From contig JABTVC010000001.1 in the NCBI GenBank assembly GCA_015075005.1, forward strand, positions 1,550,001-1,614,000: a stretch of 64,000 bases of DNA, read 5' to 3'. Shown one piece after another: positions 57,412 through 64,000 of the stretch (the first letter of the stretch is position 1; each line of letters begins with the position of its first letter). The stretch is from Planctomycetia bacterium. Its GTDB lineage: Bacteria > Planctomycetota > Brocadiia > Brocadiales > Brocadiaceae. The translations under genes were made by a program, and so were the position numbers. Under the pieces are notes generated by a model. That model had not been told where the DNA came from. It made no database searches and was given only the letters and a program-made list of their open reading frames with translations.

Positions 57412-58554
57412 CTAAAGAAACTCTGTCATCACGGTATCTGCAACAAACAAGCCTTTTTCCGTGAGTTTCAGCCATTCATCGTCATAACTAATCAATCCAT
57501 AGTTGATTAACTTATTTATTTGATCACCAAATTGCTCTTCAATTTTACAACCAAAACGTTCGTAAAAATCGGTATTTGATATGCCTTGACGCAACCGCAA
57601 AGACATAATGATGGTTTCGGATGCAAATTTGTCATCCGGTAAACACTCGCCAAATGATTTTATATCTCTATTTTCAGCTATTCCATTGATATAGGTAAAC
57701 ACATTTTTCTCGTTCGAGGTCCTTACACCACGAAGAAAGGAATATGCCCCAGCCCTGTGCACGATATAACCCGTGTTATTGCAGTAAACATGATTGTGGG
57801 CACACTCACAACCACCCTTTGCAAAATTTGAAATCTCATAGTGATAATAACCATTGTTTGTTAAACAGTCTATGGCTGTTTTATACATCTCTAGTTCTGC
57901 AGATTCATTCAGTCTGTGGATAAGATTATTCTTCATATCCATGGTGATTGGTGTCCCTTCTTCATACGTGAGGGCGTATGTTGATATGTGTTCAGGATTC
58001 AATTCAACAACCGTTCTCAAGTCTTCTTTCCAGGTATCAAGCGACTGTTCCGGGCAACCAAATATTAAATCAATATTAATATTCTTAAACCCTTTTGTTC
58101 TGAGCAAAGCGAAGGCGTCCCTTGCATCATCACTCGAATGTATACGGCCAAGAGCCTTCAATTGGTCATCCTGAAACGATTGAACACCCAAGCTGATACG
58201 ATTCACACCATATTCTTTCAACAATGCGGCCTTGCTTTCAGACAGTGTGCCTGGATTTATTTCGACTGTGTACTCCTGTACTTCCAAAACCGGAATATGG
58301 CGACTCATGCTAAAGAGTAGTTTTTCGAGCTGAGTTTCGGTTAAAACGCTTGGTGTCCCTCCGCCCACATAAATCGTTTTAAATAGATACTGCCCTTGCA
58401 AAGAATGTAACTCCTTTTCAAGGGAATGAAGATACCGGTCAATAATCCCTTGTTCTGGGACAATCGAATTGAAGTCGCAATAACTACACTTTCTTGCACA
58501 AAATGGGATATGTACATAAAGGGCGTTGGGGAGTGTGTCTTTTTTTTCTGTCAT
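57412..58554 (-). CDS. hemW: HemW-type radical SAM heme chaperone
   Basis: A 380-residue radical SAM protein with LYVHIPFCARKCSYCDFNS (CxxxCxxCDF, the HemW form without the fourth HemN cysteine), TIYVGGGTPSVLT, VEINPGTLSESKAA, VNRISLGVQSFQDDQLKALG and INIDLIFGCPEQ. HemW binds heme and inserts it into respiratory proteins rather than oxidising coproporphyrinogen. It is co-directional with a GT2 gene upstream and efp downstream. Confidence 0.92.
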   Translation of the reverse strand: MTEKKDTLPNALYVHIPFCARKCSYCDFNSIVPEQGIIDRYLHSLEKELHSLQGQYLFKTIYVGGGTPSVLTETQLEKLLFSMSRHIPVLEVQEYTVEINPGTLSESKAALLKEYGVNRISLGVQSFQDDQLKALGRIHSSDDARDAFALLRTKGFKNINIDLIFGCPEQSLDTWKEDLRTVVELNPEHISTYALTYEEGTPITMDMKNNLIHRLNESAELEMYKTAIDCLTNNGYYHYEISNFAKGGCECAHNHVYCNNTGYIVHRAGAYSFLRGVRTSNEKNVFTYINGIAENRDIKSFGECLPDDKFASETIIMSLRLRQGISNTDFYERFGCKIEEQFGDQINKLINYGLISYDDEWLKLTEKGLFVADTVMTEFL

Positions 58555-58581
58555 CCTGCAATGGTAAAAATATAAAAAGCA

Positions 58582-59331
58582 TCAGTATTTTAGGGTTTTA
58601 TTGGTTCTGCACAGAGTTATGTTACTATGCTCAGCATCACCAAGTTCTTTTCTTATGATACTTTTGTAATATCGCAATCTTGTATCCGGATCTTCCAAAG
58701 CACCTTCAAAATGTTTTGCAAGATTTTTATAAATAAGCTTAACAGGTATTTCTCTTACCCGCAATCCCATTCTCCATGCCTGCATCCATACTTGTAACGG
58801 CATACCGTATCCATACTCAGTCAGACGTAACAGCTTCAGCTGTTCGACCTTATACATATTAAAACCGCAGAAAGAATCCGTCAAACCAAAACCCGTTATC
58901 TGATTTACGATGCGGGTAATTTTTCTATTAATACGATATCGGTCCTCCGGCACGTCTTCGCCTGGTTTAAAAGGGAATAAAAAACGGGAGCCAGATAGAA
59001 TGTCATAGTCATAAAATGGAATACTATTCAAAAACAACGGAATCTCCTCGGGTTCGTGTTGTCCATCACCGTCAATGGTTAATAAATAATCGTATCTCTT
59101 TTTGATTGCATACCGATAAGCATCTATGATCGTTTTGCCGTATCCAAGATTTCTTGGATGTACAAGCATATGCACATTTTCAACGTTTAGTAATTCCTCA
59201 CGAAGGCTATAGGTTGAACCATCATCTATTACCAACACATCGAGAGAGAAATTCTTAACTCCGCGAACGATATTGGAGACATTGGTTTCATTGAATACAG
59301 GAATAGCAACAAGGATTTTTTTTCTATACAT
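58582..59331 (-). CDS. Family 2 glycosyltransferase, dolichyl-phosphate-mannose-synthase-like
   Basis: A 249-residue soluble GT2 with KILVAIPVFNETNVSNIVRG, VLVIDDGSTYSLRE, HPRNLGYGKTIIDAYRYAI and LLTIDGDGQHEPEEIPLFL (the DxD-type region). It probably transfers a sugar to a polyprenyl phosphate. The C-terminus has no membrane anchor. It heads the run that goes on to hemW, efp and the polyprenyl synthase. Confidence 0.88.
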   Translation of the reverse strand: MYRKKILVAIPVFNETNVSNIVRGVKNFSLDVLVIDDGSTYSLREELLNVENVHMLVHPRNLGYGKTIIDAYRYAIKKRYDYLLTIDGDGQHEPEEIPLFLNSIPFYDYDILSGSRFLFPFKPGEDVPEDRYRINRKITRIVNQITGFGLTDSFCGFNMYKVEQLKLLRLTEYGYGMPLQVWMQAWRMGLRVREIPVKLIYKNLAKHFEGALEDPDTRLRYYKSIIRKELGDAEHSNITLCRTNKTLKY

Positions 59332-59666
59332 ACCGCTTACGTGTTCGTGTAGTAGGAGTTAAAACAAAAGAAATTACCAGCCAAAAAGTTGGTTCTCTGC
59401 ATGATACAAATCAAGAGAAATTAAAAATTTATCCGTTACGCTTCCGACTCGTTCGGGTTAAGGTTTTCGCATGCATGAAAATACGGACTCTTCGTTCCCC
59501 TTCGAAAAGCCATATTATAGAAAAACTGGTAATTATATAGCAAGGAAAAACCCCGTCAGCTGAGTAGTTTCCTTGATATTAAAACATTGACATCCCTTAT
59601 TTTAGCTGATAGAATTACCCACCATAATTTTGGATTATCCTTCCTTTTTCCTGGGAGAGATGAATA
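59332..59666. other. Intergenic region between divergent GT2 and ispH-ubiA
   Basis: About 335 bases with no gene I can support. Promoters for the two divergent transcripts should lie here. A GGGAGAG ribosome-binding site stands just before the GTG of the plus-strand gene. Confidence 0.4.
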
Positions 59667-61409
59667 GTGAGAGTAAAAGTTGCTAAGACTGCGGGATTTT
59701 GTATGGGTGTTCGGAGGGCAATGGATATCCTTTTGGACGCCGCAAATGAGAACAACGATGGTGGCAACGTGTACACGGATGGACCGCTGATTCATAATCC
59801 TCAGGTGCTTGAATATTTAGAAAAGCGTGGTATTCATGTCGTTAAAGGACAGACAGACCTTTCGAAGAGTACGGTCGTTATACGGGCGCATGGCGTTACC
59901 CCTACCCGGAGAAAAGAAATTGAAGACACGGGCGCAAAGGTCTGTGATGCCACGTGTCCTCATGTAATGAGGGTTCAGTCCATCATTAAAAAATATGCAG
60001 CACAGGGATACTCAAGCGTAATTGTAGGTGATAAAGGACATGCAGAGGTTATCGGTTTATTGGGATATGCCGAGGGCAAAGGATACGTCGTGCAGGAGTT
60101 AGAGGAGATCGAACATCTTCCGCCGATGGATAAAGTGTGTGTCGTGGCACAAACAACACAAGATAGACGTATGTTTAAAGAGGCTATCGAGAGGCTCAAA
60201 AAACGCTATTCAAACTGTGAATCATTTGAAACCATCTGTAGCTCGACTTACAAACGCCAGGACGAAGTTATCAGCCTCAGCAAATCGGTAGATGCCATGA
60301 TTGTTGTTGGCGGAAGAGGTAGCGCGAATACCACCAGACTTGTTACGATTTGCGAGTCTCAGGGAACACCAACATTTCACGTCGAAACGGATGCCGAGCT
60401 GGATCTTAACAACCTTAAAGATTATGATACGGTTGGTGTAACCGCCGGCGCTTCCACCCCGAACTGGATGATCAAAAGGGTTGTAGAGAAGGTTCATTCC
60501 TATAAACTGAGTAAATTCGCGAAACTTTTGTCTGGACTAAAACATGTTGCGAGTTTTTTCATCAGAAGTTGTACGTACGCAGGGCTGGGTGCAGCGAGTT
60601 TAAGCTATGCAAGCGCTGCATTACTCGGCATTCAACCTCGGTTCAGTTTTTGTTTGATAGCTGCACTATTCATTTTTTCTATGCAAGTCCTCAATCATTT
60701 CGCCAATAAGGAAGCTGTGGCACTTAACGAACCAGCAAGTGCGAAATTCTATGAGAGGAAGCAGGCCCTTTTTATTTGTCTTGGTATCATCGGAGCGGTG
60801 GCATCTTTTGTTCTCGGACTTGTTCTCAGTAAATCCATTTTTTTCTGTATCTTCCTTGCCAGTCTTTTTGGTATTTTTTATCGGTTAGAAATAATACCAA
60901 AAAGCATGTCCCGCATTACCCGATATAGAAGCCTTGAACAGATCCCTGGCTCAAAAGAGATTTTTTACAGCATTGCGTGGGCAGTCAGTACGGCGCTGAT
61001 ACCTTTTCTTGGAGTAAAAAAAAGTTTCATGCCGTCGCTTGCCGTCACGATTACTTTTGCCTTCAGCCTTGCCTTTATCAGATCGGTAGTACTTGGAATA
61101 CGAGATATACAGGGTGACCGTATCCTGGGAAAAGAAACGATTCCCATTGCAATTGGAAAGGAACGCACGAAGACGATCCTCATTATCATAACAGCATTAA
61201 TCGCCGTTTTGTTATCAGCAAGTTCGCTTCTGGGATGGACAACTTCCCTGGGGTATTATTTACTCCCCTGCGTTGCCTATGCCTGTGGCTATCAATATCT
61301 ATTTCAGAAACGGATTGTATCTGAAGGTCTATTACCAGAAACTATCGCTGATTTTAATTTTGTATTGGCTGGTATATTGGCCTTTGTTTGGAAATCAAAC
61401 CTCTTTTAA
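59667..61409 (+). CDS. ispH: IspH-UbiA fusion: HMBPP reductase joined to a UbiA-type prenyltransferase domain
   Basis: A 580-residue fusion. Residues about 1-285 are a full IspH: VAKTAGFCMGVRRAMDI (first cluster Cys), RAHGVTPTRRKEI, CDATCPHVMRVQ (second Cys), ETICSSTYKRQ (third Cys) and VTAGASTPNWMI. It makes IPP and DMAPP in the MEP pathway using a 4Fe-4S cluster. From about residue 300 a membrane region with eight or so helices follows, with a UbiA-like second motif in VLGIRDIQGDRILGKETIPI. The first UbiA motif is altered (LNHFANKEAVALNEP in place of NDxxDxxxD). The GTG start has GGGAGAG upstream. The fused half may be a prenyltransferase of changed specificity. Confidence 0.88.
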   Translation: MRVKVAKTAGFCMGVRRAMDILLDAANENNDGGNVYTDGPLIHNPQVLEYLEKRGIHVVKGQTDLSKSTVVIRAHGVTPTRRKEIEDTGAKVCDATCPHVMRVQSIIKKYAAQGYSSVIVGDKGHAEVIGLLGYAEGKGYVVQELEEIEHLPPMDKVCVVAQTTQDRRMFKEAIERLKKRYSNCESFETICSSTYKRQDEVISLSKSVDAMIVVGGRGSANTTRLVTICESQGTPTFHVETDAELDLNNLKDYDTVGVTAGASTPNWMIKRVVEKVHSYKLSKFAKLLSGLKHVASFFIRSCTYAGLGAASLSYASAALLGIQPRFSFCLIAALFIFSMQVLNHFANKEAVALNEPASAKFYERKQALFICLGIIGAVASFVLGLVLSKSIFFCIFLASLFGIFYRLEIIPKSMSRITRYRSLEQIPGSKEIFYSIAWAVSTALIPFLGVKKSFMPSLAVTITFAFSLAFIRSVVLGIRDIQGDRILGKETIPIAIGKERTKTILIIITALIAVLLSASSLLGWTTSLGYYLLPCVAYACGYQYLFQKRIVSEGLLPETIADFNFVLAGILAFVWKSNLF

Positions 61410-61423
61410 ATTATCGACAGCTT

Positions 61424-62101
61424 ATGGAAAAAAACAAAAACGGCACATTTTCTAGTTTTAAAAAAGACGTTAGGAAAAGGATACTGACGGGCTTATTGCT
61501 GATACTTCCTATATATGTAACTTATTTTGTTGTAAAATTTCTCTTTGGCTTTATTGGCGGGACGCTTGCTCCCGTTATCAAAAAAGTTTTACAATTTTAC
61601 AGCGTTGCCCCGCCAAAAAGTTCTCTTGATGAATTTATTATTACTTTTTTTGGGCTCATCCTTACATTCGTTGCATTGTATTTTATCGGTATCTTTGCAG
61701 CCAATTTTGTAGGCAGGGCTATCATCAGTTATTTTGAAAACCTTTTAACGAAAACCCCCATTATTAAAAATATCTATTCATCGGTAAAACAAATCATTCA
61801 TGCAGTAAGCTTACCCGGTAGACAGGCCTTTAAACGTGTAGTCTTAGTAGACTTTCCGAAAGAAGGTGCAAAATCTATTGGGTTTGTAACAAGTGATACC
61901 CAATATAACAAGGAACAAAAATATATAACGGTGTTTATTCCAACTACACCAAATCCAACAACAGGATTTTTAATATTTGTCCCCGAAGATGCTGTTATTG
62001 ATACGACCCTCACGGTGGAAGATGCCTTCAAAACACTCTTTTCCGGTGGTGTTCTGACACCTAAGGATATCACTGCACCATGGAAAACAACGCATTCTTA
62101 A
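61424..62101 (+). CDS. DUF502 family membrane protein
   Basis: A 225-residue DUF502 protein with two membrane segments (ILTGLLLILPIYVTYFVVKF and FGLILTFVALYFIGIFAANF), then LLTKTPIIKNIYSSVKQIIH, VVLVDFPKEGAKSIGFVT and VFIPTTPNPTTGFLIFVPED. The family is widespread but its function is not settled. It starts 14 bases after the ispH-ubiA stop and is probably co-transcribed. Confidence 0.88.
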   Translation: MEKNKNGTFSSFKKDVRKRILTGLLLILPIYVTYFVVKFLFGFIGGTLAPVIKKVLQFYSVAPPKSSLDEFIITFFGLILTFVALYFIGIFAANFVGRAIISYFENLLTKTPIIKNIYSSVKQIIHAVSLPGRQAFKRVVLVDFPKEGAKSIGFVTSDTQYNKEQKYITVFIPTTPNPTTGFLIFVPEDAVIDTTLTVEDAFKTLFSGGVLTPKDITAPWKTTHS

Positions 62102-62289
62102 AAGTTCCAATGATGATCATTTAATTTCCCGGATTCTTTTGACTTTCTAATTACAAGAAACGCTACAAGCGCTCGTCTGACGATATTTGGATAATGGTAT
62201 CTGCTCTCTAAAACCTTCACTTACCCATAGATTTTGCTGAAGAGCCTTTTTTCTTTTTGTGAGTCTGATAACAGTACTATCAAATAGTA

Positions 62290-62772
62290 TCAACAATTAA
62301 TACGCTCATAGATTGAAAACGTGTAAGGAAATACATCTTCAATGCATACCGATGTTACCTTCCGGAATTGAGCTAAAGAAAATTCAGGGAAATATATATC
62401 GCCACATATTTCTTTGTGGATAACGGATAAATAGAGGCGGTCTGTTATGGGCAGCGCCTCTTCATACAATTGTCCCCCTCCACAGAGAAACACTTCGTTT
62501 TCCCCTTCCGGGCATACTTCGATTGCCGACATTAAATCTCTCGCAATGATACATCCGGATGCACGATAATCTCTCTGGCGAGTAAGAATAATATTTGTCC
62601 TTTGAGGAAGAGAATGCCCGATGGATTCATACGTCTTCCGTCCCATGATCACAGTATGGCCAATCGTAATGTTCCTAAACCTGCTCAGTTCACCAGGGAT
62701 TTTCCATGGCATATATCCCCCCTTTCCAATGACACGGTTTGATGCCATTGCCGCTATTATTGATATCACCAT
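62290..62772 (-). CDS. folA: Dihydrofolate reductase
   Basis: A DHFR of about 160 residues with VISIIAAMASNRVIGKGGYM, PWKIPGELSRFRNITIGHTV, IMGRKTYESIG, NIILTRQRDY, VFLCGGGQLYEEALP and the C-terminal FSIYERI. It reduces dihydrofolate to tetrahydrofolate with NADPH. The ATG at 62772 matches the family start; an ATG at 62799 would add nine residues and neither has a strong ribosome-binding site. Confidence 0.93.
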   Translation of the reverse strand: MVISIIAAMASNRVIGKGGYMPWKIPGELSRFRNITIGHTVIMGRKTYESIGHSLPQRTNIILTRQRDYRASGCIIARDLMSAIEVCPEGENEVFLCGGGQLYEEALPITDRLYLSVIHKEICGDIYFPEFSLAQFRKVTSVCIEDVFPYTFSIYERINC

Positions 62773-63145
62773 ATTCTGTCTTTTTTTATTGGCTATCATA
62801 GCTGCAAAACATATTTATTCCCCAGGAAGCGCATTACAATACTCTTACTATTTTTCCTGTAAGGTATCATACCTAATCACAAACTATACAAATATACAGC
62901 AAAGATGACAATATCAAAGTGTATCGAATCGTTTGGCAGAAGAATAGAAATCAAGAAATAAAAAGACCAACAAGACAAGACATAGACCAGTTTTAGGGCA
63001 GAATGAAAATTAGTTTGCATATTCTGAATTGTTCTTATACCATTCAGAGTTTCAAAAAAACTATTTCTATCATTCATTTGTTCAATCTATTTTCCAGTTT
63101 TAGAATTATTCATTTTACATTTTGATACTTCAAAAAGGAGATGAC
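62773..63145. other. Intergenic region between divergent folA and cysC
   Basis: About 370 AT-rich bases. Short open frames on both strands lack start signals and domains. Promoters for folA and cysC are expected here; I could not fix them. Confidence 0.4.
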
Positions 63146-63757
63146 ATGACAGTACAAAAAGCTACCAATATTACCTGGCATCATGGTAAGATTACCAAAG
63201 ATGATAGAATAAAACTTCTGAGACAAAAGGGAGTAACTATATGGTTAACGGGTCTTTCAGGTTCTGGAAAATCAACCATTGCCGTTGAGCTTGAGCATGC
63301 ACTCATTGAGAACAAACATCAGGCATATATTCTTGATGGTGACAACATACGTCATGGTCTGAATAAGAATCTTGGTTTTTCGCCCGAAGACCGTTCGGAG
63401 AATATTCGCCGCATTGGTGAGGTCGCAAAGCTATTTACCGATGCAAATATGATTACCATAACGGCTTTTATATCGCCATACAGACAGGACAGGGACAATG
63501 CCAGGAAACTTTTAAAAGATGGGGAATTTATCGAAGTCTATATAAAATGTCCTATTGATGTCTGTGAACAGCGTGACACAAAAGGGCTTTACAAAAAGGC
63601 ACGTGCGGGTGAAGTTAAGGAATTTACCGGCATTTCAGCGCCATATGAGGAGCCTTTAAATCCTGAACTGACGATCGATACATCAACGATGACTGTTGAT
63701 GAGTCAACGATGGCAATATTACAACATCTTGAACAAAAAGGATATGTGAAGTTTTGA
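63146..63757 (+). CDS. cysC: Adenylylsulfate (APS) kinase
   Basis: A 203-residue kinase that makes PAPS from APS. It has ITWHHGKITKDDR, the P-loop IWLTGLSGSGKSTIAVELE, YILDGDNIRHGLNKNLGFS, DRSENIRRIGEVAKLF, ITAFISPYRQDRD and IEVYIKCPIDVCEQRDTKG. The ATG at 63146 has AAAAGGAG just upstream; the TTG at 63122 would overlap it. No CysN or CysD gene is in the window. Confidence 0.95.
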   Translation: MTVQKATNITWHHGKITKDDRIKLLRQKGVTIWLTGLSGSGKSTIAVELEHALIENKHQAYILDGDNIRHGLNKNLGFSPEDRSENIRRIGEVAKLFTDANMITITAFISPYRQDRDNARKLLKDGEFIEVYIKCPIDVCEQRDTKGLYKKARAGEVKEFTGISAPYEEPLNPELTIDTSTMTVDESTMAILQHLEQKGYVKF

Positions 63758-63826
63758 ATAGTTGTGATTGAATGTGGCATGAAGGTCCATCTGCCCGTTA
63801 TCCGTGATTATCGCAATAAAAGAAAT

Positions 63827-63862
63827 AAGTCAGCGCCGCCGGTACCGTGGTGACGCTGACTT
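63827..63862 (+). terminator. Terminator-like hairpin after cysC
   Basis: AAGTCAGCG (63827-63835) pairs with CGCTGACTT (63854-63862) around an 18-base GC-rich loop, followed by a moderately T-rich stretch. It stands 70 bases after the cysC stop. The remaining bases to the window end show no gene I can support. Confidence 0.6.
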
Positions 63863-64000
63863 CTCATATTTTCTGATTTAATCAATCTACCTTATTCCCT
63901 TCTCCCTAATCCATCTATATCATCATTATATCCTTCCCCGTGTATTTCGGAATCCATTGTCTGGCAGATTGAAGTCTCCCCGTCCTGTTCATACGCTTAC

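Overview
The window reads as chromosomal DNA of an AT-rich (roughly 40% GC by eye) Gram-negative bacterium with an outer membrane. It has a TonB receptor, an OmpA-type lipoprotein and many exported proteins. An octaheme hydroxylamine-oxidoreductase-like cytochrome, System II cytochrome c maturation (CcsA/ResB), two GroELs and an MqnP-like UbiA together fit an anammox planctomycete (Brocadiales: Kuenenia, Brocadia, Jettenia). That assignment is an inference from gene content, not proof.

Layout. 0-5 kb is accessory DNA. It holds a compact candidate peptide-modification locus (a 56-aa peptide with an aromatic-x-Asn/Asp C-terminus plus a radical SAM/SPASM enzyme), a secreted-protein gene behind a cyclic-di-GMP-I-type riboswitch and terminator, and two toxin-antitoxin modules, one of them broken. 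5-12 kb holds UbiA/MqnP, a response regulator, groES-groEL1 (groEL1 has an in-frame amber codon), purB, thiE and hisI. 12-20.6 kb is a co-directional signalling cluster: TonB receptor, orphan substrate-binding protein, histidine kinase, interrupted response regulator, a REC-PAS-GGDEF-EAL protein and a secreted C39-like peptidase. 20.6-33.6 kb has holB, a lipoyl-domain protein with a polyglutamate tail, RNase Y, mnmG, a decayed ABC transporter, a proteostasis block (groEL2, hsp20, lon) and argC. 33.7-46.4 kb is almost all on the minus strand: a GlpX-like/TPR fusion, tyrS, a CPBP protease, yjbQ, the ccsB(resB)-ccsA-acyP-yggU-ileS run, and an OmpA-family lipoprotein. 47-54.8 kb is a plus-strand block of exported proteins with a Ca2+-type P-ATPase translationally coupled to the octaheme HAO-like protein, followed by an exported CxxC-rich protein. 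55-63.8 kb holds isoprenoid and housekeeping genes: polyprenyl synthase, efp, hemW, a GT2, an IspH-UbiA fusion, a DUF502 protein, folA and cysC.

Functional links. The GGDEF/EAL protein may make or degrade c-di-GMP, the ligand expected for the riboswitch near 3.5 kb. CcsA/ResB would mature the c-type hemes of the octaheme protein. Isoprenoid supply (IspH, polyprenyl synthase) and two UbiA-type domains point to quinone or prenyl-lipid synthesis.

A recurring oddity is that conserved genes are interrupted: in-frame stops in groEL1, a response regulator and the riboswitch-controlled gene, and single-base frameshifts in tyrS, resB and the ompA-like gene. The decayed ABC transporter is a true pseudogene. 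The others could be real mutations or draft-assembly errors, and re-sequencing is needed to tell which. No tRNA, rRNA, CRISPR array or intact insertion sequence was recognised.
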